Assembly (NCBI GenBank): GCA_002633005.1
Contig: NMRA01000523.1
Span: 125,790-189,789, forward strand
Origin: Phoronis australis
Lineage: Eukaryota; Phoronida; Phoronidae
DNA length: 64,000 bases
Reading direction: 5' to 3'
Part shown: one piece after another, positions 1 through 12,133 of the stretch
Position numbering within the stretch: position 1 is the first letter of the stretch
Layout of the letters: each line of letters opens with the position of its first letter
The notes under the pieces: model-generated
What the model was told of the DNA's origin: nothing
The model's input: the letters and a program-made list of their open reading frames with translations, nothing else
The model's database searches: none
Made by a program: the position numbers and the translations under genes

Positions 1-540
1 GGGGGGGGGGGGGGATATTCGACTATTTTGAACGGAGTGCACGCCAGCCTCAGCTGAACAAATGAGGTATTGTACTTGCCTTTTATAGACTGGACGCCAA
101 AAGAGATACCTCTTCTTTCTGCTTACAACTGGCTCAAGAGATCTCAAAGAGTGTATAAAAACTACCTGTCGGTCGAATACAAAGTCAGTCACCAGGTGGC
201 GAGACCTATCTCATCCACTGAGTCGGTTATCGCACACTAACTGACAAACTGTCTCAGGGTGGAAATCGTTGACATTTTGTGAGTCCTCTCAAAAATAATC
301 CAACAAAGATACAATTTACGAGAAACGGAATCAGGGGAAGTTCTCAAAAGGCAGAAATCAGTTGTCGCTTGGCATTGCTTTTGCAGCCCTACTGTATATT
401 CATTGCCAGATATGTTAACGATAGTGTCATGTATTTTTCGTCTGACGGTCGCACCTGTGCATGTTATTATTTTTAAAGATGTTAATTATCTATTTTTAAT
501 ATATAAATTTATTTATATGCAGTTTATTGTTTTTTTTTTT
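1..540. other. Left edge, no gene seen
   Basis: The window opens with a run of 14 G, which looks like a low-complexity or assembly-edge artefact. Short open frames exist but have no recognisable domain, splice context or conservation with the duplicated unit that starts near 541. Confidence 0.4.
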
Positions 541-2131
541 TCAGATGTTAAACGTTTTGTCATGATCTGGGGGACCCGGGGGGGGGGGAGGGGGGCCAAA
601 CGCACTGAGAATTAAAATGAGTTTCGACCGTAGCCAGTTTTTGAGGTGTTCCCTCGTGGCTGCACGACAGTGCTCCTGACTCGTACTTAGATTGTGCCGT
701 TCATGAAATTGTGTCAGTCTACAAATTCGTGAACTGGCCAAGCGAGAGTGAAAATTTCCGCCTAACTCAAATAGAAATTTTGGTCATTTCTTTTAGTTTT
801 TTCATCAAAGCTTTAAGTATAATTTTAAAAACACTTCTGTCCCCAATTTTAATTTTTTTAATTTTGATTGCTTGGTCAATGCTTCCAAAACTTTTGAGAG
901 AGAGGCTTCGGGGAAATTTCGTTTACACGATGATGTCATATGTTATACTTCACACTCGCCTGATTGGTTGAGTATATCTCTAGAGTGCTAGAAGGGGTTA
1001 GGAATAATGGGTGGTGTAATTTGAGTCGCAATTGATTATTTTTTGTGCTATGTAAGGAAAAAAACAATATTTTATTCAAAAATACTTGTATTTCTGGTGT
1101 CAAAAGGGTGTTTTTGGTGGCTGGAGGCTATCGTCAAGAACTTGTGGTGCGGGGATCGCATTTTTGGAGGACGGCAATGAGGGTTTTTCTTCGTGAAAAA
1201 AGTTTCGCAGCGTCCGGGGTAAGATTTCTTTTATGCCAGGTCAAGGCAACTCAGTGTGAGCTCTACGGATGAGGACACTCGTAGTGTTACAGGTCAGTGT
1301 GATGAAGTGCGAGCTAAATTCACTTGTAGCAGAAAAATGCATGAACTCGCCATTTTCAATCTGACATGGTCTTACGAGCGCGGACTCGGCGCTTTTCAAC
1401 TCTCCTGGCGAAGCCCGCATTGGCGCAACTGAAACCTACAGAAAAGCACCATTGAGTTTGTATTCTTGCATTGTGCTGTAAATTGTGTTTTTTCACTTTG
1501 GTGCACCGTTGGCATACGCAATCACACAACAAAAAATAGAAAATGTAAATTTTACTACCGGTCTCATCTCTTAAATTTTCTACGGCGACGAGAGCAGCAG
1601 CGCTAATACATGTAGCTGTCGACTGTTTCATCGCGTTGTCTCCATGTCACAAGTGGTGACATATCGTACCTGAATGATGTGATCACATGATACATAATAG
1701 TATATGAATGATGTGATCACGTGATACATACATGTAATAGTATAAATATAGCTTTGTTATAAAACGCATGTATAACAACTCCTAAACTGTTTCACAAACA
1801 TTATCGCCACTGTAAATATAAAATCCTTCAGTGAAGACTAGAATTATGGGCACATACAATTTTACAACTTGTTTGCTATGCCGAAGTCGATAAATTAAAT
1901 AACGGTAAAGTGTTCCATCTTCTATGATCATCGAGAGAACAAGTAGGCAAATGAGTTCTTCAGTCTTTAGCGTCACAGTTAGATTAGGGTCCTTTCTGGG
2001 CAATCCTCAGTCACTCATTATGCATGAGATGGTTGGTACATAAATCAAACACTCAACACATTAAAGGCTGAGATAGATTGACATCTGCAATCTCGCTTGT
2101 TCCCCACTTCCACTTGTTAATAAATTCCAAC

Positions 2132-5100
2132 TCAATACTTTGTAACTTGATCGTAAGGTGGTGGTTGTGCAACCCCGCCAGGGGCGCTGTACGCCGTCTT
2201 GTAGTCAGACTCTGAAAAAAGTTTTGCCGTTGAACTGTGTAATGTAATTTGTTTTGTGAACGTTTCTTACTAGCTTCAAGTACTGACGTAGGACTATTTC
2301 TCAAATGGTCAAAATATCAAATAAATGCACGTACTTGGACAGGTTGTCTGTCGTATTCTAGACCCATGTGTAGTCATTATTTTGGGTTCTGTGCACTCAA
2401 CGGCAACGTAGTATTCTACTCATGTTGTACTTAAAGACAACAGTGATTCGCGTTCGTTTTCGTATAAAAAAGATGTTCACAAATTCATGAATTATTTTGC
2501 ATTTTTGCAGGCTGACTGCATGATTAACAACAGCCTTATGTACCTTTCTTGAAATGGTCTACAATTTCCTTGTCCGTACCAATCCTACCTTGCAAGCTAG
2601 ACAAATATTATAACTTTTTAGTCACATCCGACTTTGACTGGATGACCTGTATACCACCGATAGAACCAAAGTCAATCCAAGGTTTAAGAAGGAAAATATT
2701 GTGATTATGTACCTTTAAATCCGTAGGCAGGTGGCTGATCGCTAACTTCTCCCGACGGCAGTTGAGCCTTTGCACTCGCTAGAAGACAATAATAAAATAT
2801 TAAGCTTTAGCGACTGAGTTGTTCTCCCTTTTGAGTGGTCAGCACACCTCACAATCCTCAGTGGTAAGCGCATCCTCACTTCTATTTCCCATGGGCTTGC
2901 AAATAGTATTCGAAATAGTCACTTGGAGGCATGTGGTTCCTGGTCTTATTTGCCTCGTATCAAAAGCAAAAAGAAATAAAACGCGATTGGTCATCGAGAC
3001 ACAAGCATGTCATAGCATATCAACCACAGTAGTTACATGAGCTGGGACATGCCCACTCACCTTCAGTCCTATTTTGAAACCTGCAGGCTCCTTCCCTTTG
3101 TGAAGAACACGAGGCTGAAAAATAAATATCGTCAAGCGCATATACTCATTGTTTCGCAGCTGGATTCCATTTAAGTATGTAATGGTAAATTATTTTAGGA
3201 TCTAGCAGGCTTGCTGAACTCAATCAAATCCCCTCGGGAAGTTGACTTCTTTGCAACATAAGGTTCTCTATACTGTCAAACTTTGGGCTCTAAATAATGT
3301 TGAACGTTGCTTTGAATTACAAAAAAGAAGAAAACAAATACAAAAATTCGATGTCGTGAACATTTTTGTTCGTTTTTTTTTCTGTTCATTGGAGCATCTT
3401 ACGTCGAATTTCATTCCCAGAGACTCTAAATTAATTCAGGATACTCCTTGTACACGAGAGGTTGTGTACTTTCAACAATGATAAATCCAGCCAATCGGTT
3501 CTAGTCGCTGCACTTCTCAAACTTTTTTCCACCCTATTGATCGCTCTCAAGGAAGTAATAAAGACATCAAAAAGAAACCTTGCGACTCTGTGCACAAAGT
3601 CTGTGAGTTCACAGATTCGCAATGCAAGTGTTACAAGAACGTATTACTTCCTAGGTCTCGGCATGGACCGAGTGATAACGGACAACGCATGTGTTTTACG
3701 GAAAGCTGGATCCCTATGTTTCAAATTTCACTTTATACACCAATCTTTAATTATTCTGTCGAGATTTTCGTGAAAACTCCGGTTTCCGCTTTCAAAGTAT
3801 TACAAGTAGCAACATTTTATGCTTCCAGTCCGACTTTGATTTCATTCTAGCAACCGAAGTAGCTCACATGAATGCAACACCTTGTTCGTCTACCAAAACT
3901 GGTGGGATGGGGTAAACGTCCTCTCCTACTCTTCGAACTCGTTTCATTCTAAAGGCCCGTGCCTGACTGAACGGGCACCCCTGAGACTTTCAACGCATTA
4001 GGCGTTAACCCTAACGAATACAGTGAACTTACATTTTTTCGCTAAACAGCAATGTTTGACGATCCAGGCAATACATCCAAGGCCCACCAGTCCAGCAAAA
4101 ATGAACCCAACAACTGCACCAGCGGTTCGACCAGGGCTGTCAACAAACATAATACAGGTATTAAACGGACCTTGCAAAACAGTAATTCTGGATTTCAGCC
4201 TCGCCGACCAATTACAAAATGTTCCCCCACCCACAAAACATGAGTACAAAATGATTTTCAAAAATGTAACTGTGCTCGGCTTTAATAATGTTCCCCATGG
4301 GATGGTAGTTAGTTATCATTCTGCGTCTTTTAAGTTATTAGCGTATGTTCCTGAAGCCACTTTGAAACTTGCACAATGTTTTGACTAGTACTGACATGCA
4401 ATTTGCACAATGTTTTGACTAGTACTGACACGCAATTTGACGTGGCATAAGTGTCAAATCAGAGGTTTCTTGTTTGCGCACGTTTCGCGCATTCTTTACG
4501 CACTGTTTGCGATAGAAACGAGCTGCAATGCCACGCACCATACTGTGCACGCCCCCAACATAGTCTGTACGTGAACATTAATGTCATGACGTGCAGTGAT
4601 AAGTAATATGCCCGCAGTCCTCTTGAGTACCTCTCCACTTATTCACGTGCAATTCACGTTTTATTCCGGCCAATCAATGCTTGCCATTTTTAACACACTT
4701 TCGCACAGTTCAGAACCATTTCAGTCGTTTTTCTGCAGAGACTAATCACTGAACGATAGTGGTGCCCACGCAAGTCACTTTATCATGCACGTGTCAGGGT
4801 AGCAGGACGCTAATTTTTGTACTCGCAAACGGGCACAAAATGTTGATTTTGTGCCCCTTAGTGACAACGACTAACTCACTCTTCCCAGAATCCGCAGCAG
4901 CGTTCCTCTCCTTCTGGTCCACAACAGTGCTCCATATCGTCACTCTGGTCCCACATGGGACAAATGAACTCTCCATATACAGTGCCATTTGAGTCCTTTT
5001 CAACATTATTCACGCAGATCATAGGTTCTAGAAATAGAAGTGTACACATAAAAATGTTAGAATATCTGAAGTCTTAACCGTGGGGATCATCTGTGTAACA

Positions 5101-6421
5101 ATTAAGTATATGTAAATATAGAGCTTTGGTGTCATGTTGAAGTTGAACAACTGCTCCATAGGTATCGCCGTTTAGATTCTTGTAAGAAAGGAAGTTTCAA
5201 ACAGAAACCTGTGAATTTTTTACATAGCCTTTGTACATGTACAAGAAAAGGTTAGGGGCATAGAAATGAAATGTCAATTCATTTCGAACGAGGCATAAAA
5301 ATAAATATCTCTGCTCATTGGACAAGAACTTTCTTAGTAATGTTTTCATATCGTCTTTGCATAATTAGGGCATGTATTTGGCACTACTCAAAGTTATAAT
5401 AATTTTGGTCAATATGCTATCGCTGACAGATAAGTTTCGGATGATTTCACATAGGTATTTCCCTGTTGTGTTGTTGAATTAGCTGCAGCTAATAACTGAG
5501 TCCTCGATTGATGCCACCCTCTTGATCATATATTGGAAATGCCACTGAACCACATTGACTAATTCAAGGACAATTCAGAATGTTGGACGAAATGCGTATG
5601 TAACGAAGATGACAAAACGTCCCACTTGATAAAAGTCATCTACCAACTGACCTTGTCTGATGAAAAAAGCTTTAACAATGTAGTTCACATAAGTTATGTA
5701 GTACGAACCGGAAAACGAATTAACAGGCTGAAAATTCGCATGAGAGCAAAAAAATCTGGAGTATATACTTAGCTACGGATTACTGTTATTAATTTGTTCT
5801 TCATATCTATATACAGATCAAGGTATGTATTCTGTACTTGATTCCACCCAGCGCGCGTTTCGTATCTGAGGCTAGTTTCATCTACCCGTACCTTCATCAG
5901 GGTTGTGGTGATATCGGCTCCTCGTCATGTATCGCCGACTGCCGTACAGCGTTCCAGCTAACAGCATAGTTCTCCACGAAGATCCAGAACTTCCTGATCT
6001 TGAACCTCCACTCCAGCTGCGTGCGCGACTGCCGCCTCGGGAACCCCCTCGCGCTCCACCGCCGCCTCTACCGCCGCGAGCATCTACAGGTCAGATAAAA
6101 TTCAGGATGCATGAACGTGACTGACAAAACAGACTCACAAGAACTCACAAATGGTGACTGCGCTACAAGGGATCTATGGAAAGGAAAGATTACTTATAGC
6201 CTCGAAAACATATTGAGTCAATGAATCATTCAAAGTTGATGCCTATGATCCGTGTCCCTAGACACGTTGCGTAAATCAAGTTTAGGTACTAAAAGAACTC
6301 ACAACGCGTCAACACTAACGCTCGTCTACTGCTTAAAGTAAATTAAAATCCTACCTGATTCGGTGATCCAAATCAGCAGAACCAGCGCCATAAGAGCCGA
6401 AAATTTTACCCATTTCCTCAT
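2132..6421 (-). CDS. STMC6/Shisa-like single-pass membrane protein, copy A (7 coding exons)
   Basis: Hand-built spliced gene, minus strand. Exons: 6355-6421, 5892-6083, 4880-5027, 4033-4136, 3061-3114, 2713-2778, 2132-2211; 711 nt, 236 residues plus TGA. All junctions are GT-AG and phases agree (1,1,2,1,1,1). Order: signal peptide (MRKWVKF start, residues 1-22); Gly/Arg/Ser-rich segment (about 23-60) followed by a short hydrophobic MLLAGTLYG stretch; a module with six cysteines spaced C-x17-C-x11-CC-x7-CC and an NGT sequon; a transmembrane helix GAVVGFIFAGLVGLGCIAWI; a basic Cys-containing juxtamembrane segment; and a tail with PPAY and PPPY motifs ending VTKY. The cysteine pattern plus one TM and PPxY tail is the signature of STMC6/Shisa-like adaptors, which bind WW-domain proteins through PPxY. 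The RGG-type ectodomain is unusual for that group. Exon 5 frame is the least certain. Exact function is unknown. Confidence 0.8.
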
Positions 6422-6600
6422 GCTGTCACTCTTCTGTCTGGCCTGGGTAGTCAATACACTCAAAGCCAGGGCATGTGTAAATAATATTTCACAATCGCCG
6501 ATTGCTAGATGAGCCTTACCTGTGAGATTGTTTGCTTAATGCGACATCAGATGGTGAGAACAAAGCCGCGGTCAAAGCGCATGCGTTATTTTGCAAGTTA
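6422..6600 (-). promoter_or_regulatory. 5' noncoding exon, short intron and upstream region of copy A
   Basis: Reading minus, a noncoding exon ends at 6520 with a strong donor (ACAG/GTAAGG). A 77-nt intron follows, with acceptor CTACCCAG before 6442, and 21 nt of leader precede the ATG at 6421. The same donor and acceptor are conserved in copy B (22377 and 22299). A CGCATGCG palindrome at 6578-6585, resembling an NRF1 half-consensus, is kept in copies B (22435-22442) and C (35822-35829). No TATA box is evident. The transcription start was not located. Confidence 0.5.
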
Positions 6601-8600
6601 CCCTGCGAGGTAAGGGGCATAGATTGCACAACTTACGCCCTTTGTAAGTAGTCCCTGGAAGCAATACATTCATGGTCTATTTTTATTTCATTCAATTCAT
6701 ACAACAGGCTATTAACTGGGAAAGTCCACGGGGGTGACTTGCAAATAAAGTACTGGCGAAAGCAATGTGTCGAAACAGGCTCACATACCGACAACTTGTT
6801 CGGTAAAAACTACATGTTACTTATTTTGTTACCGATAGTAGTGAAAAATCATGACTAAAGTAGAGCTGTAGTGAACCCGAAAAGGATATCAAGCAATCGA
6901 AGCATAAACCGCTAATCAAAGTTCGAAAGTAAACGGCATATTTTCGAAACTTAAAACATTGTGTATCCGATCATATTTTACAAATTTTCTAATTCTGCTT
7001 CCAATCATATATCGAGTAACGATGTAGGAGATTTCACCGAGTTAAAAACTTGCTGAAAAGATTTTAAAAGAAATTGTAACATTCAGCTGATTGCAACGTC
7101 CTAAATTGCTCAGCCAATTGAAATTCTTCAAACATTAAATTTAGAAGACATACGTCATCGCGTATAGAATGTTTTTTCAAATACTTCAACAACGTGCACC
7201 ACTAAGACGGAAATGTATTACAATGCACAATTCCACCCTAAATACTCGCTACACCGTTGAAAATCTGCACCGAACAACACTAGAAGATGCCAAGGCATGC
7301 CAAGGCTATATCTAACTAATATTTTGATAGTTAAAACACGAACAATTGTACCTCCAAACACAAGGGTTTTGCCAAAAACAAAAACGCAGAACTGGGACCC
7401 TTTCTTAAAGAACGGTTTAAGATTCACGTATTAGACTAAACATTTGCCTAGTTAAGACTGAGAGACCGGAGACAAAAAATGAGAAAAGACCGTTTCATGA
7501 ACACATAGTCTTCGTTTTTAAGTTAGGCGGAAATGAAGTCGAGTTTTGACGTAGCTGAACATATAAACTTTGCTTCTTCAAGGTTTTCCATTGAAACTAG
7601 AACCCCGGTATAAAACGGATATCCGGGAGTAGAATGCAAACTCCCGCACCTTCAAAACACGAACAATTCTGACCTTTAAAACTTTAACCCAGGGGATCGG
7701 AAGGACACCAGGGAACCGAAACACCACTCAAGCATCTTAGGTCAGAGTGTGAATGCGTTGAGGTCAGAAATTCCGATTCCAAAGTCCCTTACAAATGACC
7801 GATGAGGAGTTGAAGTAGACTTTTTTGAGAGCAAGAACGGTAGAATTTGTGACGGTGAAGGTCTTTTGAGGGAATAATTCTTGCGGTCCAATTCAAAACC
7901 CGTAAATTAGTTGTGCAGGCAAACTACTCTCGACCAGTAAATCGAGGAACCCTAAAATGAGGCCAATTGTAAAGGTATTTCAAGGACTTAATCAACAATG
8001 GCACTTGAAGGTCAAAATTGTGTTTTTGTTTTTCATTTTTGAAAAGATTTCTGGAGAAACTAAATATTCACAGAGATAACCACGTGTTGAGAGTATAGAT
8101 TATACTGAAATTCGCCCTCTCAAGTTGCTCGAGTTTTACCGATGAAAATTATATACCAAAGTCAATATCAAGTTACGTTTTATTATTGACAATTTTTAAC
8201 AAACAAATGCAGAAAACAACTGCAAAGCAAAGTACTTGAGATGCTTTAAGTCTGAGGCTACTGACATCGTCTCAGAAAATTTGAAAATTGTCCGGGTTTC
8301 AGTCCTCTCCGATCTCAGGGTTCCTGTTTTAGAGGTCGGGTTCGTGTTTTTATGTTCGGTTTACGTGTTTTGGGATGGTTAGCTGTCTTGAAAGTGCTTG
8401 AGTCTGTTTTTTGACTTCGGGAAATCTTTTTACACAAGGGTTTCAATTTCGATGGAATACTTTGTACTTGTTGCTAATTAAAAAATAAGAGAGGTGGTGT
8501 GCCAAATGCGATTTCAAGAAACGCTAAGAGACTTTGGACACACATGTGTCGTTAAGTAGCCAACATCTCAACCTTTATTCCAGTCTTTAGTGCCGTGCCA
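6601..8600. other. Upstream flank of gene copy A, no gene seen
   Basis: About 2 kb that is collinear with 22500-22760 plus 27446-28900 in unit B, and in part with 36000-36200 near copy C. Blocks of Ty3/gypsy and TIR-element sequence present in B are absent here. No supported exon was found. The region is useful as the empty-site reference for the insertions in B. Confidence 0.5.
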
Positions 8601-8777
8601 AACATATATGAAAATTCACTTTTTGTTTATGTTTTGTGAAAAGCGAACTGAGGCCCATGCAGTCACGTTTCCCTTTGTCTCCGGCGTAGGCTTACAACTA
8701 CTAGCTCACAGAGTCAACTGTTCAAAAGTCTCAACGCGTTTCTCGTTTTAATCATTCATTTCGGCGTTAAGTAGATG

Positions 8778-9041
8778 TGGAACCAGTCCTACTATACAGT
8801 GTACATGTTGTGGAACCAGTCCTACTATACAGTGTACATGTTGTGGAACCAGTCCTACTATACAGTGTACATGTTGTGGAACCAGTCCTACTATACAGTG
8901 TACATGTTGTGGAACCAGTCCCACTATACAGTGTACATGTTGTGGAACCAGTCCTACTATACAGTGTACATGTTGTGGAACCAGTCCTACTATACAGTGT
9001 ACATGTTGTGGAACCAGTCCTACTATACAGTGTACATGTAG
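8778..9041. repeat. 33-bp minisatellite, 8 copies
   Basis: Eight head-to-tail copies of a 33-bp unit (TGGAACCAGTCCTACTATAC plus 13 more bases), nearly identical; one copy has C for T in its middle. Because 33 is a multiple of three and the unit lacks stops in several frames, it creates open frames on both strands encoding 11-residue repeats. These are most likely a by-product of the repeat. No splice sites or start context support translation. Confidence 0.95.
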
Positions 9042-10450
9042 CTGTGGTGGAATATTGTGGTCATATACAGTCGACAATCAGCTCATTTTTGCATTTTGGG
9101 TTCAAATCGAATTGTAAACAAATACAGTTTCAAGTGTTCGGGGTTTCCGCATCAGGTCGGGTGTTAATGTTCATCTGGGTCTACCTTTTGCCACATTCAA
9201 TTGGGCTGGTACAGAATGAAAATCCCGCTGGGCACTTTCTTTTAATGGTTAAAAGTTTTCAAGTTATCAAATAAGATTGATAACATCAATATTCGCATTC
9301 ATATCTTCATGCGTGACACTTCCATGTTGTTGTGTGTCATACCACATAATATCAATGGAAATCCAAACCTGTCAGAAAGACCTAACTGGACTCGACCTGG
9401 CAGACATTCTTTGTTACGGGCAAAAAAGCCCGTATGTTGCAACTCAAACCTGATGGAAGCACCGGCAAACCTGCCTTGAGTTCAGTAACGCTGCGACTTC
9501 GCTGAAACTCTACTGTATCCTATTGAGGTTAAAACTGGTCGTGGAGAACGCTGATGTACCAAAATGGCTCTCAAGTATATTTGACCGTTGTTTTTTTTTT
9601 CTTTTACACGTACCGGTTATGACGAAAAAACAACTCAAGAGTGGAAATACCTTTTTGTAAACAATTATTTAAAAATCTCGATTAGTGGTTGAAAACTTCA
9701 TCTTCATAATTGGAAAAAGGGACCAAAGAATTGATGAACCCAATCGAACATCATATGCGTGCAATACAAGGTCAGGTACTGGATACGTTGAAAGAGGCTT
9801 GTGATTAGACACTATTTGCTGGAAGACAACACAGTGTGAGACCAGGGTTCGAAATACACGGTGGCCGGGGCCAGTGGATTTGCGGCCGGGTCAGCAAACT
9901 TTCACATATATAGGCCCTATGTGGATGTGGTCTCATATTGAAGTAACTATAGTGACCCAGCACACTTATTTGCTGAAGGTCGATCATAACATTGTGTGAG
10001 ACGTGTTCCGCAGAAGATGCTGTATTCTTCATGCCAATGTGCCACTGCGCTTTCTTTTTGCCACATTCTGTTTGCACAGCAGTCGACTCCATGTTCTACT
10101 ATGATGGGAATAGCACAAAGATAATTTGACTGAGGACTTTGTTCACTGCAGCTAAACACGTGAAACGTAAATTCATGAAAAGACCTGTACATGTGAATTT
10201 GAGGTGTGGTAATAAAAGACAAAATGCGTGTATCTACTTCGTGATATCACCACCATTACCTTTATCTACGGTGAAATAACAATGGCATTCAACAACAAAC
10301 GAAATTAGATTAGAAAAAAAAGAATGGCTGACGATAGCAAATAATACTTAAAAGTATTGATAACAGCACAGCTTTAAGATTATATTTTTGTTTCCTAACT
10401 GAAGCATGAATCATCAGGGCAACTTCCCACGTCTAGCGTAAATCGGTTAA
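9042..10450. other. Spacer between unit A and fragment D, no gene seen
   Basis: Single-copy-looking AT-rich sequence with a few open frames below 100 codons on the minus strand around 9.8-10.2 kb. None shows a recognisable motif or a convincing pair of splice sites. Confidence 0.4.
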
Positions 10451-10469
10451 AACTGATTCCTTTACTTAG

Positions 10470-11426
10470 TAAATGTATATCTACAATGATGTAGCGTCCG
10501 CCAAGCAGTTCTATAGCATTGTTTTCGCGCACTGGTGTTTCTCATATTACTTGTAAGCGCTTTGCTTTTTAATTTCTGTCTCAATTTGTTATAGCTTTAG
10601 TTTGCCTATGTTTTAAAAATCGCCGGTAGATCATTTGAACACATGCAGTAGAACTGTAAACTTTCAAAACCCTCAGGGGAACGCCGGGTAGCACGATTTT
10701 GGTTCATGTTGCAACATGCGCCTCAAACGCATTTCAATGGCGGACGAAAAAAAACGGTAACACCGAACGTGCATGTAAGTACACTCTTTTGTGCGGCATG
10801 AAAATTTAACGCCACAGGTGAGAGCATTAATCTAAACATACCTAAATGAATTAAAAACAATTTGGTGCGTAAAAATGACAATATTATCCACGCGCTAGGA
10901 AAATAAAGAGACAGCATTCACAGCTGAAAACTACGGAAAGGTCAAGATTATTCCCCAAAATGAAAACTGCATTATACTGTTAAGTTATTATGTTATTACA
11001 AAAAATCGTTCTAAGAATTTAAGCAGAGCGTGAAGTCACGATAATCCTATACATCTAATGCATACTGTTCGTATTCTCGTTTTTATAATGAAACTGAATA
11101 AACTTGAACAATTACTGCTTTGAATCGCGGAGTGGTTGTTGTTGTTGTTGCATGTCCTTTGTTCTAGATAATGACGTAATGTAATAAGGTAATGTTAGAA
11201 TATTTTAAAGATTGTCTCTAACAAGTGCATGTATACATAAAGCTTTGATGTCATGTTGAAGATGGTAAGTGCTCCAAAAGGATCTGTGTTTGGATTCTCG
11301 TGAGACAGAAAAATACGATCGAAACTTTTTGTTTCATCTACATAACTGTAGGGGTACAGAAATAAAATGTCAAATCGTTGTGAATGCTTTAGAAATGAAA
11401 CGATCTTTCCTGGGTCGTTATTTTTC
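10470..11426 (-). pseudogene. Fragment D of the Shisa-like gene unit
   Basis: Collinear with 32450-33020 and 34490-34700 of copy C: shared landmarks are GCGTCCGCCAA (10495), ATTATCCACGCGCTA, AATTTAAGCAGMGCGTGAA and TTCTAGATAWTGACGTAATG. The exon 3 acceptor TCTAG is preserved near 11166. The following frame starts like exon 3 of copies A and B (E-x-R-x-C-N-N) but then runs into unrelated sequence and a stop, exactly as in copy C, so the six-cysteine module is gone. The fragment is cut at about 11420, where unit B begins. Confidence 0.6.
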
Positions 11427-12133
11427 AGGTGTTAAACGTTCTGTCATGATATGGAGGTCCCCGAATGAACAGGCGCAGGNACTGAGAATTAAAATTAGTT
11501 TCGGCCGGACCCAGTTTTTGAGATGGACGATGTGTCCCCTCGTGACTGTACGACAGTGCTCCTGACTCGGAGGTAGATTGTGCCATTCATGAAATTGTGT
11601 CATGGCAGTCTAAAAATTCGTGAGCAAGAGAGAATGAAAATTTCCGCCAATGATAACTCAAAGAAAGTTTTTGGCCAGTTCTTTCATTTTTCTTTTTCAA
11701 GGTTTTATGTATGCATTTTTAAAAAGACTTCTGTCTCCATTTTTTTAATTTTGATGACATTGTCAATGCTTCCAAAACTTTTGAGAGGGAGGCTTCGGGG
11801 AAATTTCGTTGACACCATGATGTCATGTGTACCATTTTACGCTGATTGGTTGAGGGCGTTCGAAGGGGCTACGCTGATTGGTTGAGGGGCGCTCGAAGGG
11901 GTTACGAGTAATGGGTGGTGTAATTTGCGTCGCAACTAGTTACTTTTTGTGTTATGTAAGAAAAAATATTTTATTCAAAAATACTTCTATTTCTGGTGTC
12001 AAAAGGGTGTTTTAGTGGCTGGAGGCATTTTGTGAAGGATGGCAAATGAGGGTTTTTCTTCGTGAAAAATGTTGCGCACCGTCCGGGATAAGATTTCTTT
12101 TTTCCAGGTCTAGGCAGCCCAGTGTGTGCTTAA

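Larger units (their letters stand above)
541..8600. repeat. Tandem duplication unit A (with gene copy A)
   Basis: From about 541 the sequence is collinear with the segment starting near 11427, and the two run in parallel through the whole gene and its upstream flank to about 8.6 kb (A) and 28.9 kb (B). Examples of matching blocks are 600-1000 with 11480-11940, 1540-2500 with 14040-14990, and 6950-8560 with 27470-28790. Unit A lacks all the large insertions seen in B, so it marks the pre-insertion state. The duplication is about 8 kb. Confidence 0.85.

Noticed and set aside
5870-5900. Ribozyme-like CTGATGA ... GAAAC at the exon 2/intron 2 boundary of copy A
   Set aside because: The bases after CTGATGA do not form a stem II, and the stretch is better explained as coding sequence plus splice donor.
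5879-6130. Plus-strand Pro/Arg-rich ORF (65 residues) at 5.9 kb and its match at 21.8 kb
   Set aside because: It is the antisense shadow of exon 2 of the Shisa-like genes; the minus strand has matching splice sites and phases.
8748-9274. Repetitive proteins of 88-165 residues in the minisatellite
   Set aside because: A 33-bp unit without stops opens several frames at once on both strands; there is no start context, splice site or conservation.
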